Shown in pieces: positions 46,700-57,647 of a stretch of DNA of 64,000 nucleotides; position 1 is the first letter of the stretch; every line of letters begins with the position of its first letter. The DNA is taken from contig CP114484.1 of NCBI GenBank assembly GCA_027186245.1, forward strand, positions 2,244,501 through 2,308,500, given 5' to 3'. The position numbers and the translations under genes are program-made. Under the pieces are notes generated by a model that did not search any database, had not been told where the DNA came from, and saw only the letters and a program-made list of their open reading frames with translations. This stretch comes from Coriaria nepalensis (lineage: Eukaryota > Streptophyta > Magnoliopsida > Cucurbitales > Coriariaceae).

Positions 46700-49128
46700 G
46701 TGGGACCACTAAGTCTTCCGTGGCATTCGCTTGATTGGACGGTCGCTTTCTGAAAAGGACGGCCTTTGTGCCTCAACGTGAAGGCCCAATTTTTATTATT
46801 ATTTTTTTAAAACTGCAAGTAGTTTGAATTTCTTTTGTCGGAACGTCAAAGATTCTTCGGCCTCATTATGCAATCACGTGTCGTCATCTTGATTTTTCGT
46901 ACATTTTTTATTTCACATATTTTTTTAACTCTTCCCTGGACCATACATTTGTCAATCAGAGCAAAGGTGGGCTGGATTCAGATCACATTGGGCTATGGCC
47001 CCTCAAATTTGCCATGTAACTGATCCCTTTAGCTTTTCTTTCGGATCTTCAAATAACTTAACGTTAGTTAATATAATATTTTAATTAATATCTTTTAAAA
47101 TAATTCGGTATTCACATTATATTATATTGGAGTTACTATCTTTTTAATATAATACATAATTATTTAATTAATAATTTTTAAGGGTATTTAAATTTAATTT
47201 AATCAGTTAATTATTATTATTTTTAATTTAATTTAATTTTAGTTAATATGATAAATTAATAAATTTTTATATTATATAATTCTATATCAAATTTTTTTAT
47301 TATATATTTTTAATTAATTAAATATTATTTATTTATATTGAAAGAGGGGAGAGAAATTTATTTATATTAAAAATTCGAAAGAAGAATTTATTTACGTTAA
47401 AAGATAATAGATAAAATAATAAGTTTTAATTTTATTATAGTAATCCGTCAAAACTAAATAAAAAATTAAATATAAATTGTTTTATTTATTTATAAATTTT
47501 GTTTATATTCTTAAATAAGCTAGCATGATGTATAAAGTTGTAAATAATAATTTATATGTATCATTAATTGTTAATTCATATTTGATAGAATCTCGATTCT
47601 TAAGTAATGCATTTTGAATCATGATAAAGATTATGTTCAGTGAGATTCAATGAGTTATAAGCCTACGATCCAAACAATTCATAACTATAAAATTATCATG
47701 ATGAGATAATAATAATTCAAAAAAATTATATTTTTCTTAAAAAAAATTGATGTTCTCATAATTACCGATTATAGCTTGCTATCTAATCTTTGTTGTGCTC
47801 GTTTGTGATATTAGAGTTTTTCATGAATGTAATTTTGTTGCAAATTCTCTAGCTAATATTCATGAGAGATCCCTCATGTCTTCTATTAAATCTTATTATC
47901 GGGATGATAGAAGTGTCCTACCTCATATTATTAGAATGTAATTCATAAAATAAATTAAAAATCCTACAGTAGGTAAGGACTAAGTACAAGGGTATTGATT
48001 ACATGTTTTGAAAATCGAAGTTTGTAATGATCTAGGACAAAAGGGAAGATATGGTAAATCAGGAAAATAAATAAATAAAAATTCATAGTCGCATGCAGAA
48101 AACAATTAACTAAGATTAAGAGAATATCACGAGGTAAAACTCTATGCTCTAGCTAGCTCATGATTTTATGTTTATTGCTCAAGTATAAACGATTCAACAT
48201 CAAATAAAGGTTTTCATGAGAGCTGGGAGAGAGAACCCGGTGCGGTGTTGAGTCTGCCCTATCCTTTTGAGGAGTAAGTGGTCTTCTATTATTGTATCTT
48301 TTTCATGTTCTATTCCCGATCCCATTGCCTTTTGTTGTAGCAGTAGTGCATTTTGATCCATCTTCATAAATTCTCTCCATTTTCCCTATTCAAGCAAAAT
48401 TAAACATACAAGTAGTACTTAAGACTCACGATATGGCAGCCTGCATCTTAGAAACTGTGGCATTAACAGTAAGAGATCAAGGCAATTAGACATAATTTCA
48501 TGCTCATGCATCAACGTACCAGGATTGTTCTTGCATTCAGGGAGAGAGGGAAGAATTTGCTTTGTTGAAACCACCATTTTGAATTGACCCAGAAGAAGAA
48601 GAATAAGAAGAAGATGGTGAAGAAGGAGGAAGTGTTGCATTCCATCAAATATTATGTCTATCCTAAAGATTCATTCTCATACACTCTTACTCTATATGCC
48701 CTAAATATGGAGAAAGAGTACTCAGTGAGGTGTTGCGATTGTTGAGTTCGGGTGGCGTGCGATAAGGTAAGTAGAAGACTAAGAATTTAGGGTTGCATGA
48801 CAAAGGCTTTCTTTCTTTACGAGGTTTCCGAATTCTGTTCTAAGACTATGTTTGGTTGGAGGCGGTACGCCGCGTCAAATTTTTTAATCAGGCGATTTGA
48901 TTAGTTGTCTCTTCCCTTTGTTTTATTGACAAACTTACAAATCAAACTCCGCTGTATAATACTTTCCAAGGTGAGGAAACACAGATAAAGGCGGATCAAA
49001 AATAAGAAATATCTGGGAAGCCATCAGTCCATATCAAAAAAAATAAATGTGCGATCAAAGATTCCTCGAGGCTTATTTTTTAACGCCGGCTTAAACGAAA
49101 CCAACATTAATAACATGGTGCAAGAAAT
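46700..49128. other. Intergenic region, EDL promoter to CaM-binding gene
   Basis: AT-rich sequence (47040-47760 especially), one retroelement RNase H relic at 47750-47941, and a stretch at 48140-48990 without recognisable coding content. The minus-strand open frame at 48419-48640 is Leu-rich by composition only and is not supported. Confidence 0.6.
47750..47941 (+). pseudogene. LINE-type RNase H (RVT_3) fragment
   Basis: An open stretch reads DIRVFHECNFVANSLANIHE then about 25 more residues to TAA at 47939-47941. It resembles the C-terminal signature of plant LINE RNase H domains (HVFREGN.VAD.LA pattern). The catalytic Asp equivalent (VAD) is Asn here. The upstream part is short and no reverse transcriptase remains. 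Dead relic. Confidence 0.6.
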
Positions 49129-50733
49129 TCAAGCAATGGTGTTTAAAGAAGAAGCTTTGCATTCTTGGAGTGAAATGACAGTCTCAAAGGCTCCTACCAA
49201 GGCCTTGACTTTACTCTTCCGGGTTTCTGCAAGCTTGTTTGCTGTTTCTTCTATGACATTGTTAAACAATCCTTGAGCATCTTTCTTCTCTTGCAAGTCT
49301 TGATGCCGTAGAACGACTTCTTCTGGGGCTGGTTCAGATTCTTTGGTCTTGTTATTAGCTTCTTCTCTCTTGAAGTTTCTCCTATGGGCATTATTGTACT
49401 TTTGGTTCTCCCCCGAGACTTTACCTCGCCTGAACTTGAGTCTCCTTGGACCGTTATTATTCTCAGCCTGAACATCAACCAGTTTTCCCCTCTGGAAGCT
49501 TAGTTTTGAAGCTGGAGCATCCCTTTCTTCAGGACTAAGCTTGTTATTCTTCTTCTTCCTCCCATCCAAAATCTCTTCTTTTTTGTCGTTATCCACTTCT
49601 TCATCTTCTGAATAATACATTATTTCATCTTGATCCACTGCATATTCTTCAGATTGATGCTGATCTTGGGATGAAATCGATGGAGAGTTAGGATTTGGGG
49701 AGGATTCAAAAATGTTGGTTTCATACGGATCAGATTCCAAGGGTCGAGAGGACTCCAAAGCATTGGATTCAAGAGGTCTACTGTTGTTTTCAGTTTTGAT
49801 CTTGACAACATACAAGGTTTTCTCCTTGACCTCAACATTCTGAGCTTCTTCCTCTAGTTTAGCTTTTCCAATCTTGTTCTGATTCTTAAACGGAGAGCCA
49901 GCTTTCCGGATATTGTACTTTCCTGAATTTGAATTTGCAACTCCATTGACATTTTTGGAGGATGAAGAAACTGTTGGGGTTATCTTTGATGCTTTCTTCG
50001 TAGTTCCTTTCAAGGCAGCTGTGCTTTTCCTGATCTTGACATCATCATTGCCTCGGCCATTTGCACCTCCCAAAGACCCAGATGATATCACTAGCTTCTC
50101 TTTCATATACCTAGGCTTTGAAAGATTAGTATCGCCACTTGAAGGTGACTTTTTCTCCTTAACATCTGATGGAGAAGGTTGTTTTGAAGAAACTTTTGGT
50201 TTTATGGCCTTAGGAGCACCACTATTAGATTTACTGGTATTTGAATATGAAGAAGGTTTGGTCTTAGCTGCCCATATCTTCTTCTTCTTCTCATCCGAAA
50301 CTTTACTCACAGTTGGACTTTTCGTGAGTGAAGAAGAATTTACAGACGCTTCAACCTTTGCGGTGTTTAGGACGTCAGCAGAAATAGGGGTGGTTTCCAG
50401 ATAAGGTGAAGGCTTGCTGCTGGGCTTGGCCAGACTAATTATTGACTTATTTCTCTCTGGTGGGACCAGAACTTGTATGGGGTGGCTATCAAATGATTTG
50501 GATGCAACTCTTTTAATGGTGGGAAATCTTCTCTCTGGCTCGATTTCTTGTTTATTTCCATACTTGCAGAAATCATGACAGGAACCAATAGATGCCCTGC
50601 GATAATTAGGAATATCATGTTCGTGATTGTTTGAAGAAACGGCCACCTTTCCCATATAACTCAATCTCAAGAAACCACTACTGGCCTTGGTTATACCTCG
50701 GATCATTTGAGAATCAACACTCTCCGTAGTCAT
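49129..50733 (-). CDS. Plant calmodulin-binding domain protein
   Basis: 534 residues in one coding exon. The C-terminal third (about 415-530) is the plant CaM-binding domain: KLSPEERDAPASKLSFQRGK, RRLKFRRGKV, RRNFKREEA, then EVVLRHQDLQEKKDAQGLFN and a basic helix KLAETRKSKVKALVGAFETV, which is the likely calmodulin-contact helix. The first two thirds are low-complexity Ser/Lys/Pro and probably disordered, with an acidic patch (YYSEDEEVDNDKKEE). An upstream in-frame ATG at 50808 is rejected because a leader-intron acceptor sits at 50756; the ATG at 50733 (MTTESVDSQ) fits family starts. Probably a calcium-responsive regulator; target unknown. Recalled relatives: At5g15430 and At5g39380. Confidence 0.9.
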   Translation of the reverse strand: MTTESVDSQMIRGITKASSGFLRLSYMGKVAVSSNNHEHDIPNYRRASIGSCHDFCKYGNKQEIEPERRFPTIKRVASKSFDSHPIQVLVPPERNKSIISLAKPSSKPSPYLETTPISADVLNTAKVEASVNSSSLTKSPTVSKVSDEKKKKIWAAKTKPSSYSNTSKSNSGAPKAIKPKVSSKQPSPSDVKEKKSPSSGDTNLSKPRYMKEKLVISSGSLGGANGRGNDDVKIRKSTAALKGTTKKASKITPTVSSSSKNVNGVANSNSGKYNIRKAGSPFKNQNKIGKAKLEEEAQNVEVKEKTLYVVKIKTENNSRPLESNALESSRPLESDPYETNIFESSPNPNSPSISSQDQHQSEEYAVDQDEIMYYSEDEEVDNDKKEEILDGRKKKNNKLSPEERDAPASKLSFQRGKLVDVQAENNNGPRRLKFRRGKVSGENQKYNNAHRRNFKREEANNKTKESEPAPEEVVLRHQDLQEKKDAQGLFNNVIEETANKLAETRKSKVKALVGAFETVISLQECKASSLNTIA

Positions 50734-50755
50734 CAGATTATGATATATGATCAAC

Positions 50756-51653
50756 CTGGAAACCAAAACCAGAAACAATTTTACAACAATGGGCAAAATT
50801 ACAGGCAAGAAGAGTTATGGTCTGATACAAAACATGCTCCTCCAAGGGGAAATTTAAGGAAAAAGATAACAAATAGTTAGGGGTATGGTTTAGTTAAGAA
50901 TGATAAGAGTCCAGGTGCAGTAGAATAAACATCGACACGTTATGTTCGAGTAAAGGATTGGAAATATATAATAAGATGAGAAATTTCAACAGAGCATCAT
51001 AAAAAAGTCAAAAGTGTCATGAAAGGGAAGAGTTAAACAACTCTACATATTTCAAGATAAAAGTAACTCTTGCAGGGTTGAACGGGTTTTGTAAAAATGA
51101 TGGCATAAATAACACTTAATTCTTAATTGAAAGCTTGATTTTCCCTTAATTCTTGGGCCATGAAATATACTATTAACTTGAAAGCATCGGTGAGACAAAA
51201 ATGATAACAGAAAACCAGTAAAAAAAAAAAAAGAACAGTATAAAAAATTGAAGTTGAACTTGTTTATCATCTAAAGAAAAACAAAAAGGAAATCTAAAAA
51301 ATGTAATAGTAATAGTAATAGTAATAATAATAATCATCATCAGAGACAGTCAATGAGATAGAATTTTCTAAATTTAGTCATAAAATGAATATGCAATCAT
51401 CAGAGAGATCATGCTATAAAGGTCATCAGACCCCAACCAAAGAGAAATCAATCATTTTCAGAGAAAAAAACAGATCTCTCCATGTATCGCTAACAGAGAG
51501 AATGATTTAAATGAAAATATTAATGAAACTGCACCGTGTTTCATAGCAAGCATTGAGTTGAAGAAAACCTAGAGCACGACCATTCAATAAAAATGACCAT
51601 GAAATCCAGTTCCAAAACCTCAAAATGAGAGAGAGAGGATTGATAATACATAC
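50756..51653 (-). other. 5' UTR intron of the CaM-binding gene
   Basis: On the minus strand a donor CTATTG|GTATGT at 51653 and an acceptor TTTCCAG|GTTGATC at 50756 define an 898-bp leader intron. It includes a (GTAATA)n tract at about 51304-51330. The leader exon would run from 51654 toward about 52050. Inferred from splice signals. Confidence 0.65.
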
Positions 51654-52049
51654 CAATAGAAGAAGAAGATCACGAAATGGAAGATTGCTTTACAGAGAAA
51701 GAAAGCCGTCGCTGAAACGTCAATATGCAGCAAACAAACAAAACTTGCGACCAAGAAAAAATGGTGGGGAGAAAAGTAAAATCACAGTTCCAGAATCATT
51801 CATACATCTTAAATTCTTGAATCGGTTTATGTACGTTCCTCCTCAGCTAAGCTAAAGCCTGGCTGTGCTTAACTGGAAAGCGAAGAAACACGGGGAAGGG
51901 AGGGAGGGTCAACAAACTCGATATGCATCAATCGAAAGAAGGTTTGTTTGACAGGGCAGAAGAAGGAAGGAAGGAACGAATTCAAAGGAAGAGAAAAAGG
52001 GTGTTAATGGGAATGGGAATGGGAATGTGACTGTGATGACCCCACTCTG

Positions 52050-53165
52050 TCTCCTCTCTCTAGTCTTTCAGTTATACGCGTGCGGGGGGTTTTGGATTTG
52101 CTCACAGATCGTGCAAGCAACTCTCTCTCTCTCCTCTCTGTTAACAAACAGAGAGAAGAGAGAGAGAGAGAGTGCGGGGAGGAAAATTTGAGGGGTTCGT
52201 TCCCTTTTTTGCCCTTTGCGTTAAATTCGCTTTCTGAAAAATCAAATTTGAAAATATCAGTGCAATTAATTCATCATTTAATTTATGACGAGATTTTTGT
52301 TGATATTTTAAATTTAATAATTAAAATTTTAATATAAAGTAAATTTTCTCTGAATACTTTATTTTATAAGAATAAAATTATAAATTAAATAAATATTTAT
52401 AATTAATTTTAAAATGAATAAAAAAAAAATATATATATATATATTTATTTATTTATTAAGATAAAATATTTTAAATTAAAAAAATAAAATACAATCAAAT
52501 TTTCATAATAAGAAAATTTAATTATTTTCGTAATTTTCAAATATCTAACTTATATATATATATATATATATACCATGTATCATGCCAACTTTTATATTTA
52601 TATTTTATTTTAAATTTATCGATATTCATCTACTTATTTTATAATAGTGACGTATTAATATTTGATAATAAAAAATATTAATGTGATTTTATAGAAAGAT
52701 CAACCTATTTTACTCTTAAATAAAAATGTCTCATGCTTCTCGATATATAATTTTGTGTGCTACATTTGAACCATATGTTAATTAAACAACTTTTTCTTTG
52801 GTCCAATTTGATTTCACATGGCACAAGTCTTGGACTAGATTTTGAAGCACCCAAGGAACAAGTTGACTTCTTTTCCAATGGTCTTCTTTTGTAACAATGA
52901 ATTATAATTTAAAAAGTAATGTAATAAATATTTTTAAAATATAATAATTCAGAAGAAGAAGTAATTTTAAAATGATGTTAAAAATGTCGTTTACGATTCT
53001 CTTTACCCAATTCTCATCTCTCTCTCATCAATAGTCAGAGCCTACTAGGCCCCATATATCTACTTTTAAAATGGCCTTTCAAGTTGAAAAAAAATTGTAA
53101 GATCTAAAATGTCGTCGTTTTACTGATGCTTACAGTAAGAAAGAACCAGAGAAGTGGAACAATTC
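52050..53165. other. Divergent intergenic region, CaM-binding gene to mt uL2
   Basis: A GA/CT-rich promoter stretch at 52110-52180, then strongly AT-rich DNA with (TA)n tracts at about 52428-52443 and 52551-52572. Nothing coding seen. It ends in a GC-richer leader of the uL2 gene. Confidence 0.6.
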
Positions 53166-53309
53166 GAGGCTCATAGCCCATATAGCACATAGCCCACAGC
53201 CCATAGTCCAAAGCCGAAAGCCCTGAATTCAACGCCTGGTTCTGCCTTCGCCCTCCACAGCTTCTGCTTCGAGCGAGCGAGCGAGAAGAGAGAGAGGGAG
53301 GTCGAGGTA

Positions 53310-53338
53310 GTACTGGTACTGGTACCGGTACCGGTACC
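53310..53338. repeat. GGTACC/GGTACT repeat in mt uL2 leader
   Basis: Five consecutive GGTAC(C/T) units (TACTGGTACTGGTACCGGTA and onward) form a short self-complementary minisatellite in the presumed 5' UTR, which could fold as a hairpin in the mRNA. Confidence 0.8.
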
Positions 53339-53393
53339 TATCCACTGCGTTTCTCGTATTTTGAAGTTCCGTAGTGCTGGCTTCGAAGAATTG

Positions 53394-53944
53394 GTAAGAT
53401 CCTCTTGTTCTCTTTCCATCGGTGTTTACGCTTCATTCCTGCCGCCACTCGTTTTTACAGATGCTTCATTTATGCGGTGAAATTAGGGTTCTTTCTGCTA
53501 TGCTTGGATTCTGTTTTAGCTGTCTTGACTATATTTTCTTTGATTGATTGTACATTTATTTTTGCTCGATCTTCTCTGTCAAATTTACAAGCAATAGCTA
53601 GAAACTATGTCTTGACGTGTATGTCCATTTCTTCAAATGAATGGAAATATATCAATGAAGAAAATGCCAATTAGAAATAGTCTCAATTTGAAAAGGTACT
53701 AAGGTCAGTCACAGAATTCTAAGATATTAGAGTTTGATGAATGATCAAGCCCAAGTTGTTATGATATGTTGATAGCTGCGATTTTTTTTTTCATTTTGGG
53801 ACATTAACGGCATTAGATTGATTTTACTGAGAAAATGGAGGTGGGATGTTAATTTTTATACTGATCACGAGTTATCATGATTTCGTTTCCTTGGTATCCT
53901 AGAGAATGAATAACAAAAATCGTCGATGTTGGAAATTTGCACAG
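53394..53944 (+). other. 5' UTR intron of mt uL2
   Basis: A donor GAATTG|GTAAGA at 53394 and acceptor TTTGCACAG|GCTGTT at 53944 bracket 551 bp upstream of the coding ATG at 54017. Inferred from splice signals. Confidence 0.55.
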
Positions 53945-54016
53945 GCTGTTGCTACTCTCTGATATCCTCTACCTAGCATCAGTAAAGAGTTGAGAGATTT
54001 AAAAGGGAGTGATCAA

Positions 54017-55125
54017 ATGGCTTTGTGGAGGGCTCATGCTGCTACCACGTTATTGAGAAAGATGCTCCCCTTTCCTTCTAGTCATACCTCCATCAATTGT
54101 GGATTAGCTTCACGCAGTTTCTCAGCAGGTACCTCATTTATAAGATTTGTGGTTTCTATTTTTATTCCTTTTGGTTTTTCTCTCTAAGAAAGTTAATATC
54201 TGAAGTCTGCACTGTTGATTGCTTGGAGGACAGAAAGAAGATGTATAGGATGAAGTGGAGACTTCTTGAATGTAATAGGGTAGTCTTTGCTATATGTGTG
54301 TATTGTTTACTAAATGTAGACCAATTGTTCTTGTTCGTCGTAAAGATTGGCATCAATTATTTACTCAATCAAATTGCAAGTATGCTTCTTTTCTGCCATC
54401 CTGCCTTTAACCAAACACTAAAAGTTGATTTAGCTGATTGGGCTTGTGCTATATTACTTGTTAGACCAGAAAAATGACTAGTACAAGCAGCTGAATTTTG
54501 ATTATAAGACCCCTCCCCCTCTCTGATTGTGTCAGGAGTTACACCCTTCTTGATACTTTTAACAGTTGCTTTCATTTGATCTTCTGGGCCTTATTTCTAT
54601 TTTGTTTTTGTAGATCCAGGTACCCTAGAAAATGCCCGCCGGAGCATGATGGACCAGATGCTTCATCTCGACATTAACTCCCAAATCGGAAGCTGCATGC
54701 CTCTTTCTGCAATGCGAATAGGCACTATGATCCACAACATCGAAATAAACCCAGGTCAAGGCGGGAAGCTGGTTCGAGCAGCTGGAACCTGTGCAAAGAT
54801 CTTGAAAGAGCCCAAATCAAGATACTGCTTAGTCCGACTCCCTTCTGGTACTGAAAAGTTGATTGACACTAGGTGCCGGGCCACGATTGGTCAGGTCTCC
54901 AACCCGAGCCATGGAAGTCGAAAACTTAGGAAAGCTGGGCAGAGCAGGTGGTTGGGTCGTAGACCGGTTGTTAGAGGAGTAGCCATGAACCCGGTGGACC
55001 ATCCTCATGGTGGAGGTGAGGGCCGTAGTAAGAGTAGCGGTGCATTTGGGAAGGGCTCTAGGACACCTTGGGGCAAGCCCTGTAAAGGCGGGTATAAGAC
55101 TGCACGGGTTAAACGCAGAAGTTAA
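54017..55125 (+). CDS. RPL2: Mitochondrial ribosomal protein uL2, C-terminal half, nuclear-encoded
   Basis: Two exons, 54017-54128 and 54614-55125, give 207 residues. Exon 1 encodes an Arg/Ser/Leu-rich mitochondrial presequence (MALWRAHAATTLLRKMLPFP, then CGLASRSFSA). Exon 2 encodes the C-terminal half of bacterial-type uL2: GSCMPLSAMRIGTMIHNIEI, GGKLVRAAGTCAKIL, GVAMNPVDHPHGGGEGR. The GGGEGR loop with its preceding His lies at the peptidyl-transferase centre. The protein is far shorter than whole uL2 (about 270 residues) because the N-terminal half is missing. In many eudicots rpl2 is split, with the 3' half moved to the nucleus, which explains this form. The intron falls just after the presequence. 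Confidence 0.93.
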
Positions 55126-57050
55126 TTAGTATTTTGATCGTTGACCTTTTATCTTTTGTCCTCTATCCGGTCTTTGTTTTACAGATGGATTTTACTTTTG
55201 GACAAGGTAGTTTGATAAGTGTTTAATTTACATTGTTCTTATATTAATTTTCCTCGTAACTTTAATAATTTTTGGACTTTTTTACTCTTTATTAACTTAT
55301 TTTATATTTTGTAAGAGTCTTAGGATAAAAATATAAGTTGTTAAAAAGGGTGAAATTAGAGCAGACGAGGTCTTGAAGGACTTAAATGCAATTATAGGAA
55401 GTTGAAGGGTAGGAAAATCATTAAGAACTAACCCATTCAGCCGCACATTAGAAGAGATTGGGCCCCACATGAGTCTCATCCAAAATATGCAGTGAAAGAA
55501 ACAAAAAAAAAAAAAAACAGGAAACGGGGAGAAAAAAATAGGTATTAAGTAAATAGAGAGAAATTAAATAGATTTTTAAAATTTAAGTATAAATTATAAT
55601 AAATATTAAAATAGATATTTAATTTTAAATTTAAATTATAATAAATTTTAATTTTTTTTAAAAGTAAATGAAATGGTTATATATATATATATTATATGAT
55701 TTATTAAGTAATTATTAAAATTATAAAATTTATTTTTTAAAATTGTATTAATCTTCTTATCTTTTTAATTTTAATTTAATTTTTTTGATCAACTTTATTT
55801 ATTTATTTATTATTATTTTTTTCTATTTCTACTTACCGATCGCTACCATCGTCCTTTTCCACTGCTATTATCACTAACTTCTATCGTCAAATAAAAATAT
55901 TAATTTATTTTCTTCCTCTTTTTTTAACTAACTCTTAAATATCAAAATATTAAAATTTTAAATTTTTATGTTGATAGTTCACTATCATTACCACAAATTT
56001 TATTATCGACATAAAAATATTAAAAATTTTAATTATTTTTTTTTCTCTTTTTATTTTTTAAATATTAAAATTTTAAGATTTTATATTGGCAATAGTGGTG
56101 ATGAGCGAGGGTGGTGGCAGTTGCGGTGGAAATAAAAAACAAATTAAAAAAATAATGTGGGTTAAAAAAAATAAATTTAAATTAAAGAGAATAAAAATAT
56201 AAATAAATATTTATAATTAAGTTAATTTTAAAATTTAAATCATTATTTAACATATAATAACTATTTCATTCGGAATTAAAAGTTCATATAAATTAAGATT
56301 AAACTTATGTATTTACTATAATTATTACAAATTTTAGATGAAAAGGCTCTTTATAATTTATGCTGAATACTAAATTTTGAGAATTTATCTTCATTTTCCC
56401 ATAAATAAATGAAATGATGGGATGGCTCAAAAATGAAATTGATTAGGTGGATCTTTGAAGTTGTGCAAAGCCATGAAATATTAATGAACCCATGACATGT
56501 CAGTAAAGCCCAATGGACAAAGAAGTCGGCGTGAAGACCATCATCTCAGACATGCCATCCATTTCTAAAAGTTCAGAAAATACTACATTATCACTTTTGA
56601 TGACATGATAACCATATGGGCTCTTTTGAGTAGATGTTCGAAGACCAGTTTAGAATTTCTCAATCCGAATAACAAACACTTATTATAGTAATACTGTTGT
56701 ACTGCCACCTCTTGGTCCATGGTTGCTCGTCTCTCTCTCCATTTTTGGAATTTGAGAGATCAAGAGAAGTCCGGATTCGAATTGGAAGTTTGGCGCAAGC
56801 TTTTGATCGAATTTAGAGCTATGGAGAGTCTGAAACCGGAATTCTGCGAGCGAGAGAGAGTAAGACGAGCAACCATGGCCATGGAGGTGGTGGTTGGATT
56901 TGGATAAAAATAAGAAGATAAAATGAAGGTTGCTGATGTGGCTGCTGAGAGGGAAAAATTTAAGACTTTTTGTTTACGTGGCTGCAGATGGTCCTTCCCG
57001 CCACACCGTAACGGCTTTCTTTTATAAATTTCATCGAGTTCAGGTCTCTA
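55126..57050. other. Intergenic region, mt uL2 to PTEN1
   Basis: AT-rich, with A/T homopolymers at 55560-56340. A trinucleotide-like GGTGGTGGCAG patch lies near 56110. A fold-back element occupies 56717-56878. No supported gene. Confidence 0.6.
56717..56878. mobile_element. 162-bp fold-back (MITE-like) element
   Basis: CCATGGTTGCTCGTC at 56717-56731 is repeated exactly in inverse orientation at 56864-56878 (GACGAGCAACCATGG). Inside both arms are GA/CT tracts that extend the pairing imperfectly. The interior is open in one frame but has no family resemblance. Compatible with a very short MITE or a simple local inversion duplication; no clear target-site duplication. Confidence 0.55.
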
Positions 57051-57123
57051 TCCCTGACTTCGAGCTTTAGGGGTTTAAGCCCAAAGTTATCGGCCATATT
57101 CGCTCCAAATTTGGGGCTGAAAA

Positions 57124-57626
57124 ATGGCGCCTAATTTAGCTTACATCTTCTCTCAATCTCATCCTATTTTTCCAGCACCCACTCCATTTTTTCCCCCAAT
57201 CTCTTTCTGGGGATTACCAAATCCTTTTTGGTGCCCTAGAATTTGCTTCAATTCTTTCGCCTCCAAAATCCGTTCCCCTTCGGGAAAGAATGAAGCAAAT
57301 TTCAGGAGCTTCATGTTTAGCTTAGGACCTAAGGTACGACTTTCCCTCCTTTTCCTTCTTTCCTTTTATCCAATTGTTTGGCTTCCATGAAAAACCTGGA
57401 AACTCAAGTAATTCCTAATTAGAAAAATCTATGTCTAATCTTTATTGTTAATAAAATCGTCTTAAATGGTCAAATCAAAATCACATCTTGAGATTCTCTT
57501 GCTCTTCGTAAAAACTTTTCCGACTTTATAACCTTCGGGCTTCAGTGTCGAAAATCTGAACAACCTCCATTATATCATTCGCATTATTCTCAATTCTCTT
57601 TTTTCTTTTTCCAGACAATCCCATAA
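57124..57626 (+). other. Spliced upstream ORF in PTEN1 leader
   Basis: An ATG at 57124 opens a 70-codon frame to a donor (CTAAG|GTACGA) at 57334. Joining to the strong acceptor TTTTTCCAG at 57614 continues in frame for TIP then stop (57624-57626), giving a 73-residue uORF that ends 21 nt before the PTEN1 ATG. The peptide is Pro/Phe/Ser-rich (PIFPAPTPFFPPISFWGLP). It matters only if transcription starts upstream of 57124. Confidence 0.5.
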
Positions 57627-57647
57627 AGTGCCTGTCAAATTGGCCAC

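Noticed and set aside
49913..50404. 163-codon plus-strand frame inside the CaM-binding gene
   Set aside because: It is the antisense of Ser/Lys-rich coding sequence, giving Phe/Leu/Glu-rich nonsense.
50734..50808. N-terminal extension of the CaM-binding protein to an ATG at 50808
   Set aside because: The extension reads through a good leader-intron acceptor at 50756 and is hydrophobic sequence not seen in the family.
56719..56907. 62-codon plus-strand frame
   Set aside because: It lies over the fold-back element; its ends are the inverted arms and the peptide resembles nothing known.
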